A model generated the notes under the pieces. It searched no databases, had not been told where the DNA came from, and saw only the letters and a list, made by a program, of their open reading frames with translations. The translations under genes were made by a program, and so were the position numbers. Of a DNA stretch of 64,000 nucleotides, positions 34,316-46,096 are shown in pieces. The stretch's first letter is position 1. Each line of letters starts with the position of its first letter. The stretch spans positions 9,801,868-9,865,867 of the forward strand of contig NC_040019.1 of NCBI RefSeq assembly GCF_000972845.2, given 5' to 3'. The stretch comes from Larimichthys crocea. Its lineage: Eukaryota; Chordata; Actinopteri; Sciaenidae.

Positions 34316-35334
34316 TGGCTTTGCATGGCTGAACTAGGATTAATGTCCAATAAAGTCCAGTCATATTTATGCAGGTGTACAGTGCGTAACATGATGCACT
34401 CATGCTAATGCTATTTGTATATATTTGCTATTTACTCACTCCAGCACCCCAAACTTAAAGGTTGCTGACTTAACTTAATTTTAAAGCTCATGTGCATGCA
34501 TGTGTTTATTAGAGGGGATTAATTATCCTAGCAGAATCAGCTTCCTTAAAGAGCAAAGCCTTTTTCACCAAATCTTTATAATATTTTGCTATATGTGGCC
34601 AATTCCTTGAATCAAATGTCTCTGTCTGAAGAGTTAAAGTTGCCCGCTGCTTTGTAAAAATGCAGCAGTCGTGTTCAGGCCCTTACACATTACATCACAG
34701 TCTGAGTTTCCTTTCCACAATATTGCTCTGCACTGCTGAGTGGGTGAATGCTTGTTCTTGTCAGCTGGCTTCTATGGAAAAGCGGCATGATAGCAAGGTG
34801 AACAAGAGGGCACAAAGAGTTGCTGCCTGCGACTCTGTAGCCCATCACATCATCACCATCTGGTGCTGTTTGCTATGCTATGGAAATCTATGGACTGTCC
34901 TCCCACAACTGTGACTGCCTGGTGCAGTCAATTTACTATTAACGCTGTCTGCACAACACTGCATGTCTCAGGACGTGTGCATAAGTCTTCTCTCAATATG
35001 CCGCAGTGGCAACAAGAACTACTGCAAGTCAATGTTACTTAAGGGTAAGACCTTGGTGCATTTCAACCCAATGCCCCATGTCAGACATGTCTGTTGTAGA
35101 CTTAAGAGTTGACCCAGACAGAATAATACATTTTTAATATTGATATAATGCCGCTGTGAACATTTGATTTTCAAAACCCTTTCTTTGTCCTTTGACACAT
35201 CACATTGTTTGGCTGCCAGGCAGCCAAGTGTGTGACACAAAAGAATCAACACAGACAGCACGCTGCGACGGTCACATGTTCCTTACCCTTTTGCGTTTGG
35301 ATTAAGGAACTTAACAGCCCTAAAGCTAAGCAGC
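34316..35334. other. Gene-free sequence
   Basis: A plus-strand 84-codon frame (34660-34914) has mixed composition without splice signals. No repeat recognised. Confidence 0.45.
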
Positions 35335-35356
35335 AAAAAAAAAAAAAAAAAAAAAA
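35335..35356. repeat. Poly-A tract
   Basis: A run of about 22 A directly left of a SINE-like sequence; it may be the tail of an unrecognised older insertion. Confidence 0.9.
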
Positions 35357-35394
35357 GTGTGCCTTGCACCATCTGTGAGTAAAAATAGTTGCAT

Positions 35395-35560
35395 CCTGGT
35401 GTCCCAGCATTTGAGAGGCACGTCATTATCCTGCGGTGTCTGTGGTTCAGGTCCAGCCAAGGACCCTTATCCCCCTTTGTCCTCCTTTCTTTTCCCATGT
35501 TTCCTGTTGCTCTCTACTGTCAAATTAAGGCAAAATAAAAAACAAAAAAAAATTCTAATA
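35395..35560 (+). mobile_element. tRNA-derived SINE (family B)
   Basis: The copy carries a B-box-like GGTTCAGGTCC (35444-35454) at the end of a decayed tRNA head, then AGCCAAGGACCCTTATCCCC and a pyrimidine-rich body (TTTGTCCTCCTTTCTTTTCC). It closes with TCTACTGTCAAATTAAGGCA and an A-rich tail. The sequence from the B box through 'CTGTC-AAATAAAGGCAAAA' is a common teleost SINE. The A box is not clear. Confidence 0.72.
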
Positions 35561-36631
35561 ATAAATAAATAAATTACACTCCAGCAACATCCTCCAACTT
35601 CTTAAGACTCCTGCAATACTTCCAGGCAGGTCAGTATATTGCTATTGTTAGCGCAACCCTTGATCCGGGACCAATGCTGTTCTTGCCTTAAAGTCAGATT
35701 TGGCCTCCGTCCTGTTAACTTTATTCAAGTAGTGCTTCATTGTATGTTTGATTTCACTGTTCCAAGTGTATTTTTAGAGAAACGCATCTTTTTCTCTTCC
35801 TTTTATTTTAGTTCCCTACCGAGGCTGATGACACTGCTCGTTAATCCATTCCATTGTTGTGTCACATGGTGGCGAGATGTGAGCTGCCGCAGTGCTATAG
35901 ACCGATAAGGAATGATAAGCAGGGGTCTTTAGTTCACAGTGATTGCTACTTTTAGTTGAGCCTTTTTAACTCCATGCTTTTGTGTATCATTGAGTTTCCA
36001 ATGCGCATACGGTGCTTTCAGACAGGGAGCCGCCACCGTTTCCAGTGTTTTCAATGGAAACACCGCAGGAACTGTGCTGCAGAGGGACTGATTTTACTGG
36101 ACTCCGAGTTCCCTGAATGACACACCTCTTCACTATTACAGAACAGGCAGATCAATGAAGAGAAACAGCAGCATCAGCTTCAAAGTTTGACTATCCGGTC
36201 TGGGGCAATAAACAACATTTATGATATTAATTATCTTAATTGTGTCATTATGCTGATCATTTCATCTATTTAAAAACACAGGACATTTTTAGGTGCTAAG
36301 TCAAAGTGTTCGCTCGTTATTTAGGGAGTTCACAGGAATTTAGTCCTCTTGGGGGTGTTCACTCATTAGGGTAGAATGAAGGCTGCTGCCATCGGATGCG
36401 ACTTATCACATGGCGGTCGTTATAGTCACGTGAACTTAAGTGTGAATTGGTGTGAAACTGCCTAGGACGACATTGTAAGTATCTGATAAGTGCTCCTGCC
36501 GGCCTTCTCCTCTGTTCACAGATGGCTGTTCATGTTTGACACACATTCTCTCCTTCACTCCTCTCTTAAACTATCTACTGTCTCATCATCACTGTGTCAT
36601 CTGTCTTTTCCCTTCTCGTGCACTTTCACAG
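35561..36631. other. Gene-free sequence left of an exon-like cluster
   Basis: Contains an inverted repeat at 36038-36061 (GTTTCCA, ten bases, TGGAAAC) within GC-rich text (GGGAGCCGCCACCGTTTCC) that may be a transposon remnant. From about 36540 the sequence turns strongly pyrimidine-rich towards the acceptor at 36631. Confidence 0.4.
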
Positions 36632-37013
36632 TGTCTGGGAATAGACGAGACAGTATGTCAAGAGCTCCAGCTTGGACAAGACGTTCTATTGCTGTTCAGC
36701 ACCAGGGACAGCGCCCACTCCCCATCTGGGGTGAGTGTTGTTGAATCGATACTGGATCAATACTCTCAGGATAAGTTGACAAGTGCTCTCAACTCTATGT
36801 GCCCCAACCTGTGCTTTGTATCTTGATTACTGATTAAGTGGTTGCCCCCAGGACCTGACCTGCAGTGGGAGAACTACAGACTCAAGCACTTGTAAGCCTT
36901 GTATTGCCCTATTAGATCCTCATCTCTCACTCTCTGTGATTTCTGTATCTCCACCAGTCAAATTTCCCCCCCGAGTTGCACGGACACGAAGATGCTTCTT
37001 GCATTTCAAATGA
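36632..37013 (+). CDS. Exon-like cluster, unrecognised protein C-terminus
   Basis: Exon A (36632-36730, 99 bases, phase 0 at both ends) lies between a long pyrimidine tract ending CACTTTCACAG and a strong donor, GGG/GTGAGTG. It encodes CLGIDETVCQELQLGQDV, then LLLFSTRDSAHSPSG, with no stop. After a 121-base intron with a branch-like TACTGAT, exon B (36852-36891) follows TTGCCCCCAG, reads DLTCSGRTTDSST and ends CACTT/GTAAGC. After 66 bases, exon C starts at 36958 behind a pyrimidine-rich tract ending TCCACCAG. In the joined frame it reads FKFPPRVARTRRCFLHFK and stops at TGA (37011-37013). AATAAA motifs at 37193 and 37258 could end the transcript. Exon A is the best supported, C the least. No protein family is recognised. 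Upstream exons were not found. Confidence 0.35.
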
Positions 37014-39097
37014 TCCTTCCAGTTTTTAGGTATGGTAGGAGTATTCGGACACCGACCAGGCACATTGGAGGCACTGCTTTCTGCCTCACGTTTGAGTCAT
37101 TAAAAGTGACTGACCTGTCTTCTTTGTGGACTATAGCTAATGGCATGTAGTGGTTAAAGACATAGATCAAACTGAAAAAAAAAACACTTTAAAATAAATC
37201 ATATAAAACTGCAACTCACACTCATACAGTGTGGTATCCAACAGTGTATCCTGATGAAATAAAAGCTGATCCTTTTAATCAATGATGTGCCTGGGGTCCA
37301 AGAATAGGTGTCCTGTAGGTTATGATTAAATAGACATAAAGCTGTACTTTCTGTGAAATTTCTCCAGGATGGACACAGTGGATCAATCAGAACAACATCA
37401 GAAGAACATTCTGAAAGAATAAAACAAGGACTACTATGTGGCCAACATATATTGGCTGAGACACTTTGAACAGGCAGAAGTTGTCCTACATCAGTGTATT
37501 CCAGATTTCATGTATACTGTACTACGGGTTCAGCATTTCTGCGTTCTATTCAACAGTTTGTTTTATTTAACCTGTGACCAGAATGTGAAACGGACATTAC
37601 ACTCAATGTGTTGTGGCTTTGTAAGCCAAAATCTCCTCATCACACTACCATGACCTTTACATAGTCCCATTACAAGTGTTGCCCCTTGTCACAATATGTC
37701 ATTATGCCTAATGTTGCAGCTTAGCTGCAAAGAATTCCAATACTGCTTTTTCAACATGACCTATACCTACCAGACCAGAAAGAATCGCCCTGCATGCCTG
37801 AAATATCACCTTGCCTCCGGCAAAATGACCTGCCTAGTCGCCATCTTTTCCATTATCTATTTTCTTATTCTTTGCATGTCCATACAATAGGGACTTCTGG
37901 CTGTCCCAAGGTCAAGGCTGAAAAACTTAACTTAACTTAACTAAGCTTTTGCTGCAGTTTCTCTACGACAGCTTCCCTCAGTGGTTCAAGAAAGCTAAAT
38001 CATTCTTAGAGGATGTCTTTAAACTCCACTTTTGTCTTTTGCTTTTTACTTCTTGTTAAAGTTTGCTATCTCCCACCTCTATTTCTGATTTACTTTTTTA
38101 ATTCAGGTTCTTAAACATATTCTTGTTTTTTGTTTCTCGAGGCTTAGGTGGCATTGTTGGAACATGGTGTATGTGTTTATTTTTTCTCATCAATCAGTAA
38201 TCCTCTCAAATTCAGAATTTCTCATTCTAATGTCCGAAACTTTTTGACCATTAGACTAATCATTTCAGTGCGTTTTGTGTTTTGTTGCTGGTTCCATTAT
38301 GAGGCAAAACCAGATTACTTTTTCTGTGCAGACATTTATTGTTTTAATGCCATGGGCCTGTCAGTAATCCTTGCAGAGTATCTGCAAATTAAACTGTATC
38401 GATCAATCCAGAAGCTGCTGAAACTCCTGAAAATCACCTTCACACATCATTATAAAGATGCTAACTCTTGATTCAACTTGAAATGCTCACACAATGTCAT
38501 TTTTGGTCTACGAGATGTGGGTTGTCTCCTGTTACCTTAAAAGGAAGTTTAATCGAGATTCTCATCAGGGGCTTAGAAACTGTCTGCTATTATTAAACAC
38601 ATTTCTCTTATCACAATCATATTCACCTCTTTCTCTCCCTTTTTTTCTACCACTGTCAAATTTTCTCTCCTTCATTTAATCTTATTTCAGTCTTTCTCTG
38701 TAATGCTATGCCTCTGCATGCCCTATCTGATGTGCTTGCTCTCTCAGTTCAATTCCATCATTGAAACCCAGTTCATTCTCTCTTTGTAATTCTCTTCCTA
38801 TCTTGTCTGCACCTTCATGTAGTTGATCACAACCACCCCCTTCCCTCCTCTCTGTAATCGGGCTATTGGCTGTGGTGTATGTTTCAGTGTCATTTTGTAA
38901 AATGCTCAAACAGCTCCTTGTTTAATGCCTTCTGTATTTATAAGTGTGTTGTTCAAGCGGACAAGGGGAGCGGAGTGAAAGTTGGAGGTGGTGTTAGGGG
39001 TGTGAAAATGGGCATGGCACTCCTCAAACTATTTGATTATCAGCTAATAAACTTTCCAAGAGATATGCACTGCTGCTGTTTAACATTTAGCCCTAAC
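37014..39097. other. Gene-free sequence
   Basis: Holds possible polyadenylation signals at 37193-37198 and 37258-37263, a CTTAA pentamer run near 37926-37942 and pyrimidine-rich stretches at 38630-38700. Frames up to 107 codons (38148-38471) show no family match. Confidence 0.45.
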
Positions 39098-39708
39098 TAC
39101 TGCTGCTACAACAAGCAGAAAGGTCAAACTTTGTCAGAGAGATGGCACAAAAGGTTTGAACTGTTAATCCTGAGGAGAGATCAAATTTGACAAAATAACT
39201 GAAAACATCTGTGCGAGGATAAAATTACTCTGAGTGCAATCTGCAAACAGTCATTAACATTCACAACATGCAAGGCATGCTACAACTGTGATTTTTTTTA
39301 AATTTGAACCGCCATTTGAACATGAACAAAGAATTTAATATCGTAATGATCTGCACAAAAATGCAGCTACTGCTGCTACAAAAAGCAGAAAGGCCAAATG
39401 GAGAACACTCTTCCTGAAAAGAGGTCATATTTTTCTGCCCCGACAGCTGTGACAAAACTTTGTCAGAGAGATGCCAAAAAAAAGGTGTGAACTGGTAATC
39501 CCGAAGAGAGATCAAATCTGACAAAATAACTGAAAACATCTGTGCGGGGATAAAATTACTCTGAGTGCAATCTGCATACAGTGATGACTATTCATAACAT
39601 GCGATGCACACTAATTTGTACACCTGTGATTTTAGTTTGAAATTTGAAATGCCATTTGAATATGAACAAAGAATTTAATGTGTTAATGATCTGCCCAAAA
39701 ATGCAAAA
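39098..39708. repeat. Imperfect tandem duplication, units about 270 and 341 bp
   Basis: The order TACTGCTGCTACA-AAGCAGAAAGG, ACTTTGTCAGAGAGATG, GAGAGATCAAAT-TGACAAAA, TAACTGAAAACATCTGTGCG, GATAAAATTACTCTGAGTGC, GCCATTTGAA-ATGAACAAAG and AATGATCTGC-CAAAAATGCA occurs twice head to tail. Copy 1 is 39098-39367 and copy 2 is 39368-39708. Copy 1 lacks about 60 bases present in copy 2 (39399-39458), and the gap is bounded by CAAA on both sides. I do not recognise the unit as a known family. Confidence 0.9.
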
Positions 39709-39989
39709 AAAAAAAATAAATCACAGTGCACTGCCTTGCACAGCAAGAGACACATGTAAAATGTCATTGTAGATGTAGACAACAAGCCATGTTTGACAGA
39801 TAATCATGTCACCGAATCATGTCACGGATGATGTTGGTGTCGACACCATACATGGATATATTTCACATAAAGGTGAGGCTGTTAGCTGCCTTTTAGAAAT
39901 ACTTCTGTTTTACAGTAACATTTTGGCAACAATAAATCTGAGATCACCTGTAAGCCTGTCACTACAGTCAAGCAACTGAGGCAAATGAA

Positions 39990-40021
39990 CATCCATCCAT
40001 CCATCCATCCATCCATCCATC
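39990..40021. repeat. (ATCC)n tetranucleotide repeat
   Basis: Eight ATCC units forming the 3' tail of the SINE on the opposite strand. Confidence 0.95.
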
Positions 40022-40315
40022 ACTGCTTATCCTCACAAGCAGCTAGAGCCAATCCCAGCTGGCATTGGCTGAGAGGCAGGGTACACCCTGGACGAGTTGC
40101 CAGTTCATCACAGGGCTAACACATAGACAAACAACAATTCACACTCACAGACCTACGGGTAATTTAGAGTCACCAATTAACCTATTAAGCCTGCATGTCT
40201 TTGGACTGTGGGAGGAAGGCGGAGTACCAGGAGAAAGCAGTCACAGGGAGAACTCCACACCAGTGACCTTCTTGCTGTGAGGCGACAGTGCTAACCACCG
40301 CACCTCCGTACCATC
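39990..40315 (-). mobile_element. tRNA-derived SINE (family A), nearly full length
   Basis: Read on the minus strand, the copy starts with a tRNA-like head, GGTGCGGTGGTTAGCACTGT then CGCCTCACAGCAAGAAGGTC. It continues through the body and ends in (GGAT)n, seen on the plus strand as (ATCC)n at 39990-40021. The body on the plus strand has GGCTGAGAGGCAGGGTACAC, CTGGACGAGTTGCCAGTTCA and GTCTTTGGACTGTGGGAGGA. The B box is substituted (GGTCACTGGTG), so Pol III activity is unlikely. It is the best preserved of three family A copies in the window. Confidence 0.85.
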
Positions 40316-42061
40316 CATGCCAATGAACAGAAGATCATAAATTCTGCAACACAATTTATAATTAAACTACGTGGGTTGTGTTTAAAATTCATTAGAACAA
40401 ATTACATGTTAGTTCTGGTTCATACTTAAGAGACTTTAAAAAGCAATCAGTTTTGTTGATACAGAAATGTATCCCTGACTCTGAATCAAGGAATCTAATT
40501 AGATTTGATAATTTCCAAACTAAATGTTAACATGACAAACATGATGTTATTCAACTATGAGAGTAAAAAAGATTTCCCAAAAAAAGAGAGCCTGATAATA
40601 TGCCTTGCAATCACCGGGTCTTTAATTGAATGATTAAATTGAAGTGACACTTGAATATGGCATGGATTGATACGGTCCCCTGGGAAATCATTAACTCCAA
40701 GACAATTCACAGCATCCCCAGGGAGGATGGGATGACCCTTACATGATTATAACACCCACAAACATTAACCAGACCTCAGCATGTAATGTCTTTCCTTAAA
40801 TCAAGATCATTTAATTATCATGACCCTGCACCCTGGACATGCACAGTTATCTCCTAAAGTGAAGAAAATGGGAAAGAGACACATACTGTGATTAACGTGT
40901 TAGAGCCAAAGTACTTTGAATGGTGAATAATTTATTCATATTTTCATAGTGAATAGTGAATTTTAGATTATTCCGTTTTAGTTTAGAGAGAAAACCATTT
41001 CCGCACAAAATAGATTATTTTAGTTACATAAATAACTGTCATGTTCCCATATGCTCAGGTCAAAGCGAACCCTCCCATTCTATCTGAACACTGTGTAGAG
41101 GAGAAAGTATAGAAAATAGTAGCTGATAGCTGAATTGAGAGATAATGGAATGATTTCTTCTCCTTCTCATTTAGTCTCTCTATACTATCCCTTTATACTA
41201 CCTTTAACCATAGGAGATTACTACTTCTAAGAGTAATGCCTGAGGTTGCACCACTTTTTCATCTTTTTTCTGGAGGGCCATATGTGCTGCTTGAAGTTTC
41301 TTTGATGTGCTCTACTGTGGGTACCAGAAGGTGAAACTCAAGGTCACACAAAGGAATTGGTGATTATAACTCCGGCAGGTTAAAAAGAAGCTGAGGCTTT
41401 TAATATACCACCATGCATGGATTTGTCATGCTGCTCTGGAGTTCTCCAGACTAATTGAAGTACAACTTTTTTAGACTCGTCATGTCTCTGCTCATCTCTT
41501 AAACATTTGCTTTTTACTGCACTGTTCAGCGAAGCCAAGATAATACTTGATAGTCCGGATGAATCAAAACAGCAGCATAACAAGCACACGTCCAATTCAC
41601 AAAGCGAAACACAGCTGTCAGATTCATTGTTATTTCACATTCTGATATTTTGAGAAACCCAAACAGCGCCGAAGCAAATGTATAAATAATGTGGAAAAAA
41701 ATAGAGATTAGTTGAAGGCTGTTTATTTGATTTTTGTTAAAATTTGTTTGATGAGGTCAGTCTATGCCAACAGTATTTGTTTGCCTCTCATGGCTGACAT
41801 CAAAGCAACAACCCTTATCATCATGTCATACACCCTCTGTCATTATTCATTCACATAACTGACAGCTTGCCATTTTGTTTCCCTAACAATGGGAAGGGCA
41901 TAAACTGATTTCTTCATAGTGTCACTATTACCCAATTAGATGCTGTGTTTCACCATTTATAGCATACTGACCAGAAGCTATGACAAAAAAAAATAAATTG
42001 GGTATACAGTTCAGCTCACACACAAAATGGAGCACAAAATGCACTGTGCATGAACTGAGGA
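40316..42061. other. Gene-free sequence
   Basis: No named repeat and no exon-like segment with two good splice signals. Confidence 0.45.
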
Positions 42062-42399
42062 TTAACACCCATCCTACCAACTGGGGCACCTACAGACCCT
42101 AGAGGTATACTTTTCGTCAAATCTCACAGGCACTTTATTCAATAACACTGTTTTTGGCTACTGGCTTAATTAGTGCTTTTAAAAAATACCAAAGTAATGG
42201 GATCCTGGGGGACCCCAGTCAAAAACGCCCACCCAATTCAGCCTATGCAGTTTCAACAGATAGATCTCTTTTTTTTTTTCTTGTCCATGTTTGTCATGGT
42301 TCCTAATTTAAAGTAAGGTTTTGCTATGATAGTTGGTTCTCACAGACTCTTCAGTCGGTAATCCTTGTATGTTGAATATGTTGGTAGGATGAGGGTTAA
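42062..42399. mobile_element. piggyBac-like miniature element flanked by TTAA
   Basis: TTAA at 42062-42065 is followed by CACCCATCCTACCAAC. At the other end GTTGGTAGGATGAGGG (42380-42395) is followed by TTAA (42396-42399). The two ends are inverted repeats matching at 14 of 16 positions. TTAA target sites and C-rich first bases are typical of piggyBac transposons. The 330-base interior holds no transposase. A T tract lies at 42268-42280. A minus-strand 139-codon frame (42759-42340) starts outside the element and runs into it, so it is probably incidental. Confidence 0.75.
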
Positions 42400-43707
42400 A
42401 AGTATACATTTTTCACATTGATCACTTCCAGTTTTAGCCACTGTGATGCAGTCACCAGTCCACACAATCCTCATGTATTTGCAGGGAGATGCAGTTTGAA
42501 AGTTCTTACGGAAATAAAATGGCAGAACAGTTGTGGGAGGTTGTGTGGATGACTGTTTTCTTTGAATCAGCCGCTGTGAAATGTGTACTACCACATAGCA
42601 AAGTGTAATAATACTGAGTGGAACTGACTGGACTGGATGATATATGTTCGTTATATTATCCATTGTGAATGTTGAAATATACTTAAGTTCCCGAACCAGT
42701 CCAAGCTCTCTGTGATGACAAGAAAACACTTTTTTCCCCTTCCTTTTTAAAAAAAGCATTTCAAATAAAACTGCAAATTGATCAGACTAGCATTTTCAAT
42801 CAAATAATAATGAAGCAAACACCTGTTCATACTCAATACTGTGTGACATGGGTGACTGAACACATGCTGACACTGCTAAATACAGACATCAGGTAAAAAC
42901 TGATAAAAAATTGTTGAGGACACCTTAGGAATTGATGTCTGAAGCCACACTGAAGTTATCGCCACTGGGAAATTTACTTCAGTCAGTGTAGCTGATAAAA
43001 ACACCATTAACGTTATTGTTTTTTAGTTTATGGTGCCACATTAAAGTCAAAGACTGAGATCACATTCATTGTCAAGTACTGTCAACATGTGTATTGTTTG
43101 TAATTTTTTTATGAGTAAAGGGAAGAAAAAAGGTCTTTGGAGAGATATCAGAAATGTGTTTTCCTTTCATCTCGGCTGGCTGGAGGGATGTGCCGATGTC
43201 TTTGTATGATTGACAGCAGCTGGCAGGCTGCCAGAGTGCCAGTGTTATATACAGAAAGAGAGACAAAGCAAACAAACTGGTGCTACATGTCAGAGGCAGA
43301 CAGCGTGTTGTTAGTGGTATTGAAGAGAATGAACCACAGCAACATTTGACTGGACTGAAGTCACACTTGCAGGCACATTTAAATTCTGTTAATATAATGT
43401 GCTGCAACTGTATAACTAATTAGTTATTTGGCCTACAGAGTGATGACGGTGAAAGTTTGTTGAATGAACTAGCGGCAAACAAAGGTTCAGGACAAATTCT
43501 GTTTATGTTTGTGAGTTGTTAAGATCAGTGTGGTGTCGGCTCTGTCTGCAAAACTGTGTTATGAAAGATTTGACTTCTTTCTGTAGGAAAATAAGAACCA
43601 AGATATCTGTCAAGTATGTATGATAGACAAACATACTTTTACAAAGGACATAACACTGGTCACATACTATACATCTTAAAACATATACATCCTAAACATC
43701 ATGAGAC
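42400..43707. other. Gene-free sequence
   Basis: The frames at 42340-42759 (minus) and 43072-43407 (minus) overlap open plus-strand frames or a transposon and have no family match. Confidence 0.4.
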
Positions 43708-43791
43708 TAAAACAAACAAACAAACAAACAAACAAACAAACAAACAAACAATATATATCTATATATATTATTATTATCTCTATATATATAT

Positions 43792-43855
<64 letters not shown>
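43708..43855. repeat. Compound (AAAC)n and (AT)n microsatellite
   Basis: About ten AAAC units (43708-43750) run into AT-rich sequence with TTATTATTATC and then about 28 AT units (43800-43855). The AT part can extrude as a cruciform and is prone to assembly error. Confidence 0.97.
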
Positions 43856-43865
<10 letters not shown>

Positions 43866-46034
43866 GGAGAAGACATAACACATAAATTAGATACAGATTA
43901 TGTGCTGAAGCAGGAAAAAATAGACTTGAGCCAAACTCGTTTATTTATTGAAGTACACCGGCTAAATTTTGTTTGATAAGATCAGTACAAGCACAAACAT
44001 AAGGGAACTGTCAGTACAAGCATTTTATACTGCATGACGATGACGAACAGAAATAGTATTGTGTATCTGCTTTCCCAACACTTCACTCCAGCTATGATGC
44101 ATTTACTGGATGAAATTCACATATGGATCATTAAAAAGAAATGGATTTTCTTCTTCATGTTTTGTGCATCAGTTTTACACAGTCCATATCACGATAAATC
44201 AGCGTTTTATAATTTGCCAATAGGTGCTGCATCTGTCCATTTGTCCGTCCGTCTGTCATCTTCCCTATCCATCACACCCTTTGTCTTTCTGTCTAGTGCC
44301 CCTCTCGTCCGTCTGCCTATGTCCGTCTGTATGACACAGTCTGTCAGCTGGTCAGTGCCTTAATGGCGGCCCCTGTCACATCAGTCTTGGTTTAAGTTAT
44401 TGGGTCCCTCTCCATCTGTCAAGTGGTTGTTGTCATCAGCAAATGCCTTCTGGGAATCTTGACCATTTTCTTGACCTGTCTTTGAATAGCTCACACTGTT
44501 CCACTTTCTCCTGAGGACACTTATGACATCTGATGGTGATGTTCCTGAAAATTGTTTTATAGCAGTGCCTGGAATTCTGAAAAAAAGAGTGGAATAGTTA
44601 AGAGCAACTTTTTTTATTTGGAAACGAGGTCTCATTAAAGCGGAAATAAAGAAATGAAGCAAACACATGGTTTCTACTAGTCTGTGAGATGTTTGAATAA
44701 TGAACTTACCACGTTTTTGCCGTCATGATTGACCTCTTTTTGCCACATCCTTGTTCTGACCATTACAATTGTTGGAAGCACATCAGTGCAAATCTGTTAA
44801 AAGTCACAGATGTGCCTTTTATGTGTGTTTTGCTTATCTGTCTTACTTTTATTACACATTCTTCAGCCAACATCTAAATGGCCATAACAAACACCGGTTT
44901 AATCTAATTATACAACAATGCTGGAAGGCTAAAAAAAAATTGATTATGTGATGCTTACAGCATATGTCATCCACAACAGCTTGCATGTATGAAGGCCTTC
45001 CCCTTCAGTTGATTAACTCCCTTTATAACCATCTGAAGTCAGCAGGTATGCTCCATCTGCAGCCTCTAATTTCAGCGGCACACATCACACGTGCTAGTTC
45101 CTCTGTAGTCACCTTAATTAAATTTTGCAAAACCACCGCCAGGTTGTTGCTAAATAACCAGACAAATGTCTGTGTTGTGTGAAAATCTGATTGGCTCAGA
45201 AACACACAGAGTGAACTGACTTTTCACAGTGAAAGAAATGTACAATTTAAAGTTTCCTCTAATCACTACATAACTGAACTCCCCCAAGACTACTTATTCT
45301 TTTTCAGTTCTGTGACATAACAGCGAGTAAGTGGGGTGCCACAGCTGAGTGCGTCATCAGCTTTGTTCCAACAGAGCTGGCAAAAGTTTCTGCCGAGAAG
45401 AATTGAATTTTTTTTTATATATACACATTAAAGGTCATAATAACAACATGCTGGCTGTTTGTTCCTGTGCAGCTTAAACCCACATTTCCCGCAGCCTCAG
45501 TTTGACAGAAGTGACACTGTTACATTTAGGTTTTTCCAATTATAATTGAATGAAACCATAATTTCTGACTGTGACGTGAGTCATGAAATAATCACCCTGC
45601 TCTAAGTGCCAAAATGCAGTTCAGAATCATTGCCACCATTGGATAACGTACTTTCCTGTTTGGCTGTGTTGCCAGGTTTTTTGTGAACATGATCATATTC
45701 AATTCAGTTCCTTCTTCACTCATGCATCTTTAATAAGGATATTTAAACAGCATACTGGTGTCCTTGCATGCTCCATTTCACTCTACTGGCATGTTATCAG
45801 AAGTGTAACAGTGGGTTTATGTCCAAAAAAACAACACAAAAAAAACTCTGCTTAAGTCTGCCTTTATTAATGAAGAACGAAATATATTTTTTTAAATTTA
45901 TGATTCATTATTTATCACCTCATGTGCAGTAATGCAGAAAGTAAAGGCCATGGGTCAGCAATTACAGTACCAGCCACTTTTGGAGCCCCCTGACAGACTG
46001 CTGCCAGCTGGATATATCCTTTCAAGTAAACACA
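43856..46034. other. Gene-free sequence
   Basis: Includes the GTCC-type tract listed separately. No other repeat or exon is recognised. Confidence 0.45.
44236..44345. repeat. Degenerate (GTCC/GTCT)n tract
   Basis: Recurrent GTCCGTCT-type tetranucleotides (CATTTGTCCGTCCGTCTGTC, TCGTCCGTCTGCCTATGTCC) show an old decayed tetranucleotide array. Confidence 0.75.
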
Positions 46035-46096
46035 GCCCTGTCGTGGTCCAGCCAGCGTTTCTAGATGGCTACATCTGTAGGTTCAACTCCAGGGCA
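46035..46096 (+). other. tRNA-like fragment followed by T run
   Basis: GCCCTG at 46035-46040 can pair with CAGGGC at 46090-46095, like an acceptor stem. Just before the latter lies a near-consensus B box, GGTTCAACTCC (46080-46090), and an A-box-like TGGTCCAGCCAG lies at 46044-46055. A run of T follows at 46097-46116, like a Pol III terminator. The span is only about 61 bases, and the T arm pairs poorly, so this is not a functional tRNA. It is more likely a SINE head or tRNA pseudogene. Confidence 0.4.

Noticed and set aside
37926..37942. Repeated CTTAA pentamers resembling a telomeric or satellite run
   Set aside because: Only three units and not a vertebrate telomere motif (TTAGGG).
42340..42759. 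139-codon minus-strand frame
   Set aside because: It starts in flanking sequence and ends inside a piggyBac-like element, so it cannot be a conserved gene.
43616..43876. Frames rich in Ile/Tyr on both strands
   Set aside because: They translate the (AAAC)n/(AT)n microsatellite.
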